A stretch of DNA of 25,341 nt, taken from the NCBI GenBank assembly GCA_910583555.1, contig CAJTXO010000004.1, positions 148,481-173,821 of the forward strand. Reading direction: 5' to 3'. The stretch is from an uncultured Eubacterium sp. (GTDB lineage Bacteria; Bacillota; Clostridia; Lachnospirales; Lachnospiraceae). The notes under the pieces are model-generated. The model was not told the DNA's origin. It did not search any database and worked only from the letters and a program-made list of their open reading frames with translations. Both the position numbers and the translations under genes were made by a program. Of the stretch, positions 8,148 through 16,018 are shown piece by piece (positions within the stretch are counted from its first letter, which is position 1; the number at the start of each line of letters is the position of its first letter).

Positions 8148-9329
8148 ATGCAAACATTTGACCAAACGCACCCATTCCAAAACGATGCGCTTGATGTCCT
8201 CTCGGCGTGCTCTCAGGACAAGAACGAACGCTTTTGTTTTTTCGATATCGAGACGACGGGACTTTCCCCGAACGTTTCTTCCCTTTATCTGATCGGCGTT
8301 CTCTGGCAGGATGCCGGGGACGGCCTTTTCCATACGAGACAATGGTTCGCCGACGATTATATAAGCGAAAAGGATATCATTGATGCTTTTACCCGGTTTC
8401 TGTCCGGTTTTACGACGCTCGTTCATTACAACGGCTCCGGTTTTGATATCCCCTACATAGAAAAAAAGTGCCGCAAACTGGATCTGCCCTCTCCGTTCCA
8501 GCACATAAAAAGTTTTGATGTGTTCCGCGAAATACGCGCGCTGAAATCCCTTTTTCATACGCCGGACCTGAAACTAGCCACGGTCGAAACACTCGTCGGT
8601 TTCGCGCGGACAGACCGTCTGTCGGGCAGGGACTGCATCCAGGTCTATTCTAATTTTATGCAGAGAAAATATTTCCGGGATAACGAAGCGATGGAATCCG
8701 AACGTCAAAAACTTCTTTTGCACAACAGGGAAGACCTGGCCGGCACCTATTTATCCGCGGGCCTCCTCGCCTATCGCTGCCCTGCCGTGTTAGAAAACGT
8801 GAAAACATCCGGCCATACAGTCCAGGCCGTCTATCGAATGTCTGCTGCCGCGCCTTTTTCGCTTTTCCGGGAAGGCCAACTGTGCCAGGAACAGCATGCA
8901 CTTTCTCGGAACGGTGGACCGAGCCAGGAACAGCCTTCACTTTCTCGGAACAGCGAACCGGACAGATTTTCCGTTCAATTTGAGAAAAACCGCATCCTGC
9001 TTCGCATCCCGTTATCGGAGGGAACTCTCTGTCATTTTTTCCCGAACTACAAAGATTATTATTATCTGCCGGCAGAAGATACTGCCGTCCATAAAAGCGT
9101 GGGCACTTATGTAGAAGCCCGGTTCCGCGAACAGGCCAAGGCATCCAACTGTCAGGTAAAAAAAGAAGGTGCATTTATTCCCATTCCAAAAGATGTCTCC
9201 ACAGAAGACCTTCTTTTGTTCCGCTCCTGCTATAAATCCAAACAGCAATATGTGTTATGGGACGAAAAAACAGAACAGGACACCCCATTTTGGGAATCGC
9301 TCCTGCTCTGTCTCATCCGGCAGATCTGA
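8148..9329 (+). CDS. YprB-type RNase H-like 3'-5' exonuclease domain protein
   Basis: A 393-residue protein with an N-terminal DEDD-type exonuclease fold, as in B. subtilis YprB (RNase_H_2 family). Visible catalytic motifs are FFDIETTGLS (Asp33, Glu35), HYNGSGFDIPYI (Asp100) and LLLHNREDLAGT (His192, Asp196). It should cleave nucleic acid with two metal ions; the physiological substrate of this family is not established. The C-terminal half (about 225-393) is less conserved and contains an insert of three 13-residue repeats at about 240-278. AGGGGG precedes the ATG by about 11 bases. The gene stands alone on the plus strand, divergent from cls and convergent with purE, and no terminator was recognised in the 62 bases before purE. 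Confidence 0.85.
   Translation: MQTFDQTHPFQNDALDVLSACSQDKNERFCFFDIETTGLSPNVSSLYLIGVLWQDAGDGLFHTRQWFADDYISEKDIIDAFTRFLSGFTTLVHYNGSGFDIPYIEKKCRKLDLPSPFQHIKSFDVFREIRALKSLFHTPDLKLATVETLVGFARTDRLSGRDCIQVYSNFMQRKYFRDNEAMESERQKLLLHNREDLAGTYLSAGLLAYRCPAVLENVKTSGHTVQAVYRMSAAAPFSLFREGQLCQEQHALSRNGGPSQEQPSLSRNSEPDRFSVQFEKNRILLRIPLSEGTLCHFFPNYKDYYYLPAEDTAVHKSVGTYVEARFREQAKASNCQVKKEGAFIPIPKDVSTEDLLLFRSCYKSKQQYVLWDEKTEQDTPFWESLLLCLIRQI
8885..8962 (+). repeat. 39-bp in-frame tandem repeat inside the exonuclease gene
   Basis: Two 39-base units (8885-8923 and 8924-8962) share the block gaacagc...ctttctcggaac. A more decayed unit precedes them. In protein they read as 13-residue units of the type xxLSRNxxPSQEQ. 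The length keeps the frame open, so copy number can vary without breaking the protein. Confidence 0.8.
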
Positions 9330-9391
9330 TCCTGCAACTGCAATCTGTCAGAAACAATCTGTATGATCCAACCCGACAGACCGCATGTTTC

Positions 9392-9904
9392 CTACATCTG
9401 TCTGATGTACTCCTCATACCCTATCTTCTCGAGTTTTTCCGCTTTTGCGGACACACCGTCTTTCATCTCGGTCTTATAGTCTTTCAGCTTTTTCCGCAGT
9501 TCCCTGTCCGACACGGCAAGGATCTTCGCCGCCAGGATACCGGCATTGGCGGCGCCGTCAATGGCGACCGTAGCGACCGGGATACCGGATGGCATCTGCA
9601 CGATCGAGTACAGGCTGTCCACACCGCCCACCGATTTCGTGTGAATCGGGATACCGATGACCGGAAGGTCAAACAGTGCCGCGCACATGCCCGGCAGATG
9701 AGCGGCTCCGCCGGCGCCGGCGATGATGACCTCAATGCCCCGCTCCTCCGCCTTTGTCGCGTAATCCACAAAGACATCCGGCATGCGGTGCGCGGATATG
9801 ATCGTCATCTCGTACCCGATCCCAAATTTCTCCAACATCTGAGCCGCCTTCTGCATCACGGGCAGATCGGAATCGCTGCCCATTAAAATTCCTACTTTTG
9901 TCAT
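9392..9904 (-). CDS. purE: N5-carboxyaminoimidazole ribonucleotide mutase PurE
   Basis: This 170-residue class I PurE converts N5-CAIR to CAIR in de novo purine synthesis. The flavodoxin-like fold starts MTKVGILMGSDSDLP. The substrate loop SAHRMP (His39), the GAGGAAHLPGM loop and PVIGIPIHTKSVGGVDSLYS are all present. An upstream in-frame start at 9973 would add 23 polar residues, but AGAGGA lies just before the ATG at 9904 and the family starts here. No purK or other pur gene is adjacent; it follows an aminopeptidase gene by 96 bases on the same strand. It is therefore separated from the usual pur operon, or transcribed at the end of a housekeeping run. Confidence 0.96.
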   Translation of the reverse strand: MTKVGILMGSDSDLPVMQKAAQMLEKFGIGYEMTIISAHRMPDVFVDYATKAEERGIEVIIAGAGGAAHLPGMCAALFDLPVIGIPIHTKSVGGVDSLYSIVQMPSGIPVATVAIDGAANAGILAAKILAVSDRELRKKLKDYKTEMKDGVSAKAEKLEKIGYEEYIRQM

Positions 9905-9976
9905 GATTATCCTCTTTTCTTTTTTGTTATTTTTATGCTCTGGATCGCTCCGCCGTTTTCCGGCCCCTGCCATCCT

Positions 9977-10012
9977 GCATTATTCCATATCGTCCCCGCA
10001 TCATTCCATATC
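9977..10012. repeat. 15-base direct repeat, 21-base period, at the aminopeptidase stop
   Basis: Two copies of gcatYattccatatc (9977-9991 and 9998-10012) differ at one base. The right copy spans the stop codon and last codons (Asp-Met-Glu) of the M29 gene. This looks like a small tandem duplication of the gene end. Confidence 0.7.
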
Positions 10013-12004
10013 ATTTAGTACTTCCGTTCCCGCAAGCACAAACCTTCCGTCGCGGATCAGGGCGATCTCCCTGCCGTCCTTTGTGAGAACGACAATGTCG
10101 CCCAGCTCATCATACGGGATCGTAATGTCCGTATGACAGTTAAAATATGCCTTTTCAATGTCCGTGTGGCGCCGTGCCGAGCACTCATTTTCCTTGGCGA
10201 CGATCTCTTTGCCATCCGGGTTATGGAGCACGACATCTTCGCTCATCGCATAACACGTATCGCCGACCGCGAAATGCGGGCCTGTTTTTTCCGCGATCAG
10301 GATCGGGAGTTTGGCCTCGATACCATATTTCCTTCCCATCTTATACGCCGTCGTATTCGTGCCGATCGCAAATTCCCCCATCGGAAGCGTCTCCCGGTTA
10401 TAGAGGACATTTTCCCGGATATACGATCTATTTTCCTCTTCCGAGTCATAATTTGAACAGCTGTAACCGCTGATCATCCCGTCCTCAAATTCCATGCGCA
10501 GATCCTCATACCGAAGTTCGTTTAAATACACCTTTGTCACATGGAGAACGCCGTTCGTTCCTTTGAGTACCGGGGACGTAAAGACCTCTCCCACCGGGAT
10601 ATTGACATCGGCCAGACAGTTTTCAAAATTCGTTTCCGTTTGCGGATCTTTCAGTTCGTGAAGCTTCACGGTGAGATCCGTCTGGTTTTCTCCCCGGCCG
10701 GTAATATGAACCCGGTCTCCCTGATCCAGCGCGTCGATCAGCGCCTGATGGATCTTGCGGTACAACCCCATGTCAAGCGTATTCAATTTGATCGTCTCCG
10801 CAAAAATTTCTTCAAAATCTTCCCCAATCTCCGGGATCGGAAAAGCGATGATCGTAAAACTCCGCTCCTCTTCCTTGATATACCGGCTCTGTATGAGGGC
10901 GTAATCTCTTCGGTATCCGACCGACAATTTCTGCTGTTCCGGCGTATATGACAGGCTTTCCGGCTTTTTCTGCGGAACAAATAATTTCTCACCGAACACT
11001 TCCATCAGCGCAGGCCCGGCAAATTTCCCCGCCAGCTCCCGGTGTGCTTCAAACGCCTTTTCCACATGGGCCAGTTTTTCTTTGACGAGGGCATGATTGA
11101 GATAAAGCGCGTCATCAAACCGATGATCATACATATACTGTTTGTTGGCCGGCGTCGTACACACGCCGACCGCCCTCGTGTTGGACTGCTTAAAAATGAC
11201 CGGTACGAGTCCCATTTTCGCGAACAGCCGCACCGACTCCCGGATCACGCGCTCAAACCCGATATTATAACGGATCCCTACCGTCTCCTTTTGCGACAGA
11301 TCGATCCCTGCCGCGATAAATCCCTGGCGGTACCCTTCGGTAAATGTCCGCGCCATCCGCGCGATCGTCTCCTGTGGGAGCGAGCCAATATAGCGCGCGG
11401 TACGTATTTCATTGTCCGTGATATGTTCGCCGTAATAGTACAGGTATCTGTCGTCTTCCAAGTCACTCTCCATGACGATGTTCACCAGTCTGTCCCTCGA
11501 CGGATCAAGGAGCTTGCGGATATTCTTTTCCGTATAATACTCATCGTAATCGTGTACGTAATAATACAGCGTTTCCTTTAGCCACCTGGCCGCGTCCTGC
11601 TCGGTCGTGAGCACTGTATACACCTGTAAAAATAATTCCATCAAAAGGACAAGCGATTCCCTGTCCCCGTCATAGGCGTCGTCAATCCCGTCGCGAAACC
11701 GGCTGTACAGGCTGCAGAGAACGCCGCCTTCCTCTTTTCCAAACTGCTCGCAGCAGACGCGGGGATTGGCATAGGAATGTTCATAGTTCCCATCCCTAAT
11801 GTCCTCATATAACACACGGTTCCATTCTTTCAATGTTTCCACCGGAACCTCGTCGATTCCGGCCTGCACGGCACAGTATACCTGATCCAGTGACTGGAAC
11901 AGTTCTGCCGCATTGTGACAATAAGCACGGTATGTCCCGTCCCCGCCATCCTCGTTGAGGATCTGACGGATCCGCTCCTGTGCCAACTGATATCGTTCCT
12001 CCAT
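10001..12004 (-). CDS. M29-family metallo-aminopeptidase with long N-terminal extension
   Basis: This 667-residue protein has a C-terminal M29 (AmpS/thermophilic aminopeptidase) catalytic region. The hallmark ADVNIPVGEVFTSPVLKGTNG contains Glu473. Further likely metal ligands and catalytic residues are Glu544 (MGEFAIGTN), His577 (GPHFAVGD), and His624 with Asp626 (NCHTDITIPYDE), in the order and with roughly the spacing expected for the family. Such enzymes remove N-terminal residues from peptides in the cytoplasm. Ordinary members are about 410 residues, so about 240 residues at the N-terminus are extra. They are helical and acidic, rich in Tyr and Asp (for example YYYVHDYDEYYTEKNI), with no signal peptide. 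AGAGGA precedes the ATG. It lies 91 bases after rnpB, and purE follows. Confidence 0.88.
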   Translation of the reverse strand: MEERYQLAQERIRQILNEDGGDGTYRAYCHNAAELFQSLDQVYCAVQAGIDEVPVETLKEWNRVLYEDIRDGNYEHSYANPRVCCEQFGKEEGGVLCSLYSRFRDGIDDAYDGDRESLVLLMELFLQVYTVLTTEQDAARWLKETLYYYVHDYDEYYTEKNIRKLLDPSRDRLVNIVMESDLEDDRYLYYYGEHITDNEIRTARYIGSLPQETIARMARTFTEGYRQGFIAAGIDLSQKETVGIRYNIGFERVIRESVRLFAKMGLVPVIFKQSNTRAVGVCTTPANKQYMYDHRFDDALYLNHALVKEKLAHVEKAFEAHRELAGKFAGPALMEVFGEKLFVPQKKPESLSYTPEQQKLSVGYRRDYALIQSRYIKEEERSFTIIAFPIPEIGEDFEEIFAETIKLNTLDMGLYRKIHQALIDALDQGDRVHITGRGENQTDLTVKLHELKDPQTETNFENCLADVNIPVGEVFTSPVLKGTNGVLHVTKVYLNELRYEDLRMEFEDGMISGYSCSNYDSEEENRSYIRENVLYNRETLPMGEFAIGTNTTAYKMGRKYGIEAKLPILIAEKTGPHFAVGDTCYAMSEDVVLHNPDGKEIVAKENECSARRHTDIEKAYFNCHTDITIPYDELGDIVVLTKDGREIALIRDGRFVLAGTEVLNDME

Positions 12005-12095
12005 ATCTTCCTCTCAATTTTTCTCATTTTTTATTTACTATTTTTTATGATGGCGTTTCTTGTTTTAAAATCTAAAACCCGCCAAAATATAAGAA

Positions 12096-12464
12096 ATGAG
12101 CAGCACGATAAGCCGAGTTCTGTCGTTGGATGATCATCTATCTGGACCTGCTGTTACCAACAGGCTCTAGCGACCTACCCGAAAGCACGACGGGCCGCCG
12201 TATCGCTCTCTGTTCGGTCTTGCTTCGGATGGGGTTTACATGTGCCCTTTCTGTTACCAGAAAGGCGGTGAGCTCTTACCTCGCCTTTCCACCCTTACCG
12301 GCCGTCATGGCCTGATGGCTATAACGGCCGGCGGTTTATTTCTGTTGCACTGGCCTGGGAGTCACCTCCACCGGACGTTATCCGGCATCCTGCCCTGTGA
12401 AGCTCGGACTTTCCTCACCTGAGACCTTTCGGTACGGACAGGTGCGATCATCTGTGCTGCTCAT
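12096..12464 (-). ncRNA. rnpB: RNase P RNA, bacterial class A
   Basis: Read on the minus strand this is the catalytic RNA that matures tRNA 5' ends with RnpA. The terminal P1 helix is an 11-base perfect pair (12096-12106 with 12454-12464). The conserved 5' block gaggaaagtccgagctt, the core segments ccagtgcaacagaaataaac and gtaagggtggaaaggcg, and the 3' block acagaactcggcttatcg are all present and in order. The layout is class A as in E. coli, not the Bacillus class B form. The mature 5' end lies only about 10 bases after the stop of the nucleoside kinase gene, so its promoter must lie inside that gene or it is cut from a longer transcript. TATTAT about 18 bases upstream of the 5' end is a possible -10, with only TTGTCA at a poor 21-base spacing. 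The ends are placed from the helix and are good to a few bases. Confidence 0.96.
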
Positions 12465-12474
12465 ACTTCCTACT

Positions 12475-14139
12475 TCACTCTAATAATATCCCGCCGCCGA
12501 TAAATTCCCTGACAATCGAATTCAGCGGCACTTCCTCTGGATTGATTCCGAGGAAGTAATCCAAAAATTTCAAAAGCCTCTGCGCCTCCGCGTACTCCTC
12601 GCTGCCGCGCGGCACTTTAAATAAAAGAGGCTCCGCGTATTGTTTCAAGGCGGAAAACTCATAGACGAGCGATGAATTGAACATCGCGTCCGCCTTCTCC
12701 TGAAAAGGAAAAATATTTTCGCTCTCCCCGCTCCGCACAGATTTCCACATGGCGATCGACGTCTGCGCCTCATGCCCTCTCGTCCTGGCGTCGCGGATGA
12801 TGCGCCGCAAAAGCCTTCCGTCCGAGGTCGGAATCCGGTTGTGTTCATCAATGTTCAGTGTCGTAAGGGCACTGATATAGATTTTAAATTTGTTCTCCGG
12901 CATAACCCGCTCGGTCAATTTGTCATTTAACCCGTGAATACCCTCGATGATCAGCACCTCGTCCGGATCTAACTGCATCACTGGTTTGTTATACTCCCTC
13001 TCCCCCGTGATGAAGTTGTACGTGGGAAGCTGTACTTCCTCGCCGGCAAGCAGTTTTTCCAGATCCTCATTAAACTGTGCGACATCGATCGCTTCGATAC
13101 ATTCATAATTATATTTTCCATCTTTTCCCTTCGGAGTATTCACACGGTTCACAAAGTAATCATCCATCGCGATCGGATGCGGTTTGAGTCCCAGCGTCTT
13201 TAACTGTGCCGACAGACGGTACGAAAACGTCGTCTTTCCAGAGGAAGACGGGCCGGCGATCGTCACGACCTTGATCTTTCCAGTCGAGGCGATGCGTTCC
13301 GCGATACCGCCGATCCTCCTCTCATGCAGCGCCTCCTGCACGAGCATCAGGTCGCGCATCCCGCCGTTGACAATGATATCATTGAGCTGTCCGACATTTT
13401 CTACCCCCAGCCGGACGCCCCATTTCGACGTCTCGGTGATCGTCTGATGCAGTTTCATACTCGGCACGAACGAAGGAAGCACGCCTGGCTCCGACGATTT
13501 CGGAACGACAAAGACAAATCCTTTATCGAACTTTTCCAGCCGGAATGCCTGGAGCATACCGGTACTGTATGGCATCGGGCCATAAAAATAATCCATGACC
13601 TTGCCGAGTTTATATATATTGACTTTGGAACTTCTGCGGTATTTCATGAGGTTGCTCTTATCATACATCTTCCTCTCGTGAAAGAGCTTGATCGCTTTTT
13701 CCACATTCATTGTTTTTTTGTCAAATACCACGTCGTCATCTACATACTTGCGCATCCGTTTTTCTACTTTGGCGAGAAGTTCATCCGTAATCTCCACGCC
13801 GCCGGACAGCGTACAGTAGTATCCGGTGTCCAGGCTGTTTTCTACGGTGATCTTCTCGAACTGGTCTTTCGGCACCTCTTTGTAAAAGGCCTTGAGCATG
13901 ATCATCGTAATGCCTCTCACATATGCTTTTTTCCCCTCTACATCCTGATACGTACAAAACCGGATCTCGCATTTCTCCGTTACGGAATTCCAAAGTTCTT
14001 TTACCACCCCGTCCACTTTGGCCACGATGGCAGGCCACCCGTCAGTCTGTTCATCGTACTGTACCGCAAGTTCCTGCAGTGTCGTCCCGGCTTCACAGGA
14101 CATCGGCCTCCCATTGACCATTACCTTGATCTCTTCCAA
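12475..14139 (-). CDS. TGS-domain nucleoside (uridine-type) kinase
   Basis: A 554-residue two-part protein. Residues 1-62 form a TGS domain (IKVMVNGRPMSCEAGTTLQE) followed by a region like the second N-terminal domain of threonyl-tRNA synthetase (about 65-240). Residues 285-500 are a P-loop kinase of the uridine kinase/phosphoribulokinase family, with Walker A GPSSSGKT at 296-303, the substrate loop AMDDYFVNR, and IIEGIHGLND. It probably phosphorylates a nucleoside, likely uridine or cytidine, but such fusions are poorly characterised. The start is TTG at 14139, which keeps the first TGS strand intact; an ATG six codons later has a worse ribosome binding site. It follows trmK by 9 bases and ends 10 bases before rnpB. 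Confidence 0.9.
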   Translation of the reverse strand: MEEIKVMVNGRPMSCEAGTTLQELAVQYDEQTDGWPAIVAKVDGVVKELWNSVTEKCEIRFCTYQDVEGKKAYVRGITMIMLKAFYKEVPKDQFEKITVENSLDTGYYCTLSGGVEITDELLAKVEKRMRKYVDDDVVFDKKTMNVEKAIKLFHERKMYDKSNLMKYRRSSKVNIYKLGKVMDYFYGPMPYSTGMLQAFRLEKFDKGFVFVVPKSSEPGVLPSFVPSMKLHQTITETSKWGVRLGVENVGQLNDIIVNGGMRDLMLVQEALHERRIGGIAERIASTGKIKVVTIAGPSSSGKTTFSYRLSAQLKTLGLKPHPIAMDDYFVNRVNTPKGKDGKYNYECIEAIDVAQFNEDLEKLLAGEEVQLPTYNFITGEREYNKPVMQLDPDEVLIIEGIHGLNDKLTERVMPENKFKIYISALTTLNIDEHNRIPTSDGRLLRRIIRDARTRGHEAQTSIAMWKSVRSGESENIFPFQEKADAMFNSSLVYEFSALKQYAEPLLFKVPRGSEEYAEAQRLLKFLDYFLGINPEEVPLNSIVREFIGGGILLE

Positions 14140-14148
14140 ATGTTACAC

Positions 14149-14877
14149 CTAACCTTTCTCACCTGCAGACATCTGTGCAAGGCATTTATCGATCTCGTTT
14201 ATTTTATGCCGCAGTTCTGCTCCCGGTTCGGCCTGTGCCTGTCCCGGGGCAAAATTGTTAAGGATCTCTTCGTATTTTCCCTTCTCTTTACACAAGTAAC
14301 GTTTTAAAACGGGATCACGTTTTTTCACCAAATATGTACCATACCGATACTGCCATTCCTCTTCCCAGCGCTCACCTTCCCCGGTTTCCCGCCGTCTGGC
14401 ACATATCGCAAAATAATATTTTCCGTCATCGAAACATGCTTTTTCTTCCACCGGAACAAACCCCTGCCCGATCAAAAACTTTCTCACCTCAGCTAATTCA
14501 GACTGCGGTTGTAGAATAAGAGTGTGGACATCCTGCATGACTGCTGCCCCTTCCCGGAGGATCCGAATCATAAGCGGGCCGCCCATCCCGGCGATCAAAA
14601 GCGTATCGACCTCTCCGGGACACAGTTTTTCCAGTCCGTCACTTTTCCGACACTCGATACGGGAATCCAGTCCCATCTGCCGTATATGCTTTCTCGCCCT
14701 CCGGATCGGCCCCTCGTTGACATCCATCGCGATGACCGTCTGCGCGGTCCCGTGCTCTACGAGCCAGATCGACGCATAGCCGTGGTCGCAGCCAATGTCC
14801 GCCACCCGGGCCCCATTGGGGACGAGGGATACATTCATCCGCAGCCGTTCGGACAGCTTTATTCGCTCTGATATCAT
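14149..14877 (-). CDS. trmK: tRNA (adenine-22-N1)-methyltransferase TrmK
   Basis: This 242-residue class I methyltransferase uses S-adenosylmethionine to methylate N1 of A22 in tRNA. The SAM motif VADIGCDHGYASIWL (about 25-39) and IAMDVNEGPIRRAR are diagnostic. Later TLLIAGMGGPLMIRIL and LILQPQSEL match the family. The C-terminal helical part (about 165-242) is charged. The ATG at 14877 shares bases with the rpoD stop (TGATG). A TTG one codon earlier is also in frame, but the ATG is preferred. The tight coupling to rpoD is the usual Firmicutes arrangement. Confidence 0.95.
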   Translation of the reverse strand: MISERIKLSERLRMNVSLVPNGARVADIGCDHGYASIWLVEHGTAQTVIAMDVNEGPIRRARKHIRQMGLDSRIECRKSDGLEKLCPGEVDTLLIAGMGGPLMIRILREGAAVMQDVHTLILQPQSELAEVRKFLIGQGFVPVEEKACFDDGKYYFAICARRRETGEGERWEEEWQYRYGTYLVKKRDPVLKRYLCKEKGKYEEILNNFAPGQAQAEPGAELRHKINEIDKCLAQMSAGEKG

Positions 14878-16004
14878 CAATCCAGATAATCCTTCAGTTT
14901 TCTGCTGCGGCTCGGGTGGCGGAGTTTGCGCAGGGCTTTTGCTTCGATCTGACGGATCCTCTCCCTCGTCACATCAAATTCTTTTCCCACTTCTTCGAGC
15001 GTGCGGGCCCGTCCGTCGTCCAGTCCGAACCGGAGGCGCAGTACCTTTTGTTCCCGCTCGGTCAGCGTATCCAGCACTTCGCTCAATTGTTCGCGCAGAA
15101 GGGTAAAGGCCGCCGCTTCTGCCGGCACCGGCACATTGTCGTCCTGGATGAAATCACCGAGGTGGCTGTCCTCTTCCTCGCCGATCGGCGTCTCAAGCGA
15201 AACAGGCTCCTGTGAGATCTTCTGTATCTCCCTGACGCGCTCGACCGGAAGCTGCATCTCCTTCGCGATCTCTTCTGGATACGGCTCGCGCCCCAGTTCC
15301 TGCAGAAGCTGGCGCTGCACACGGATCAGCTTGTTGATCGTCTCTACCATATGGACCGGAATACGGATCGTACGCGCCTGATCCGCGATGGCGCGGGTGA
15401 TGGCCTGACGGATCCACCAGGTCGCATACGTACTGAATTTATATCCCTTGCGGTAATCAAATTTTTCCACGGCCTTGATCAGTCCGAGATTTCCCTCCTG
15501 GATCAGGTCAAGGAACAGCATTCCACGCCCGACATAGCGCTTGGCGATGCTGACAACAAGTCGTAAATTCGCTTCTGCCAGTCTCTTTTTTGCATCGGAA
15601 TCGCCTTCTTCCATACGCTTTGCCAGTTCTACCTCTTCATCCGCAGAAAGGAGGGGCACTTTTCCGATCTCTTTCAGATACATCCGCACCGGATCTTCGA
15701 TGCTGACACCGTCTGTCACCGTAAATTCGATGTTTTCCAATTCTTCTTCCGTCGGCTCATCGTCAACATCCAGTATGATATCGTCATCCGCATCACTGTC
15801 CGGCACCATTGCCACAATGCCGTTCTGCTCGAGATAGTCCAAAATCTTTTCGGACTTATCACCATCCAGATCCATGTTTTTGAACAGCGTATTGATGTCG
15901 CGGAAATCCAAAACCCCGTCTTTTTTCTTTCCCAGTTCCACCAAGGCATTCAGTGATTCCATAAATTGTGCCTGCTCGTCTACCGTATCCTTATTCTGCT
16001 TCAT
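14877..16004 (-). CDS. rpoD: RNA polymerase primary sigma factor RpoD/SigA
   Basis: This 375-residue housekeeping sigma-70 factor directs RNA polymerase to TTGACA/TATAAT promoters. Region 1.1 (about 10-75) is helical, and an acidic stretch follows (SDADDDIILDVDDE). Region 1.2 has EDPVRMYLKEIGKVPLLS. Region 2 is clear (RLVVSIAKRYVGRGM, DLIQEGNLGLIKAVEKFDYR, FSTYATWWIRQAI). Region 3 contains RIPVHMVETINKL, and region 4.2 TLEEVGKEFDVTRERIRQIE with the C-terminal LRHPSRSRKLKDYLD. A TTG at 16016 is in frame, but GGAGG overlaps that codon and stands five bases before the ATG at 16004, which is the true start. dnaG ends 14 bases upstream; trmK overlaps the stop. Confidence 0.98.
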   Translation of the reverse strand: MKQNKDTVDEQAQFMESLNALVELGKKKDGVLDFRDINTLFKNMDLDGDKSEKILDYLEQNGIVAMVPDSDADDDIILDVDDEPTEEELENIEFTVTDGVSIEDPVRMYLKEIGKVPLLSADEEVELAKRMEEGDSDAKKRLAEANLRLVVSIAKRYVGRGMLFLDLIQEGNLGLIKAVEKFDYRKGYKFSTYATWWIRQAITRAIADQARTIRIPVHMVETINKLIRVQRQLLQELGREPYPEEIAKEMQLPVERVREIQKISQEPVSLETPIGEEEDSHLGDFIQDDNVPVPAEAAAFTLLREQLSEVLDTLTEREQKVLRLRFGLDDGRARTLEEVGKEFDVTRERIRQIEAKALRKLRHPSRSRKLKDYLD

Positions 16005-16018
16005 AGCTTCCTCCAATC

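Noticed and set aside
12005..12095. Terminator downstream of rnpB (GGCG...CGCC dyad)
   Set aside because: The stem is short with mismatches and is followed by A-rich, not T-rich, sequence on the rnpB strand.
13324..14307. Long plus-strand open frame of 327 codons opposite the nucleoside kinase and trmK
   Set aside because: It is antisense to two well-supported genes, has no ribosome binding site, and its His-rich, Phe-rich product matches no family. It is a GC-driven shadow.
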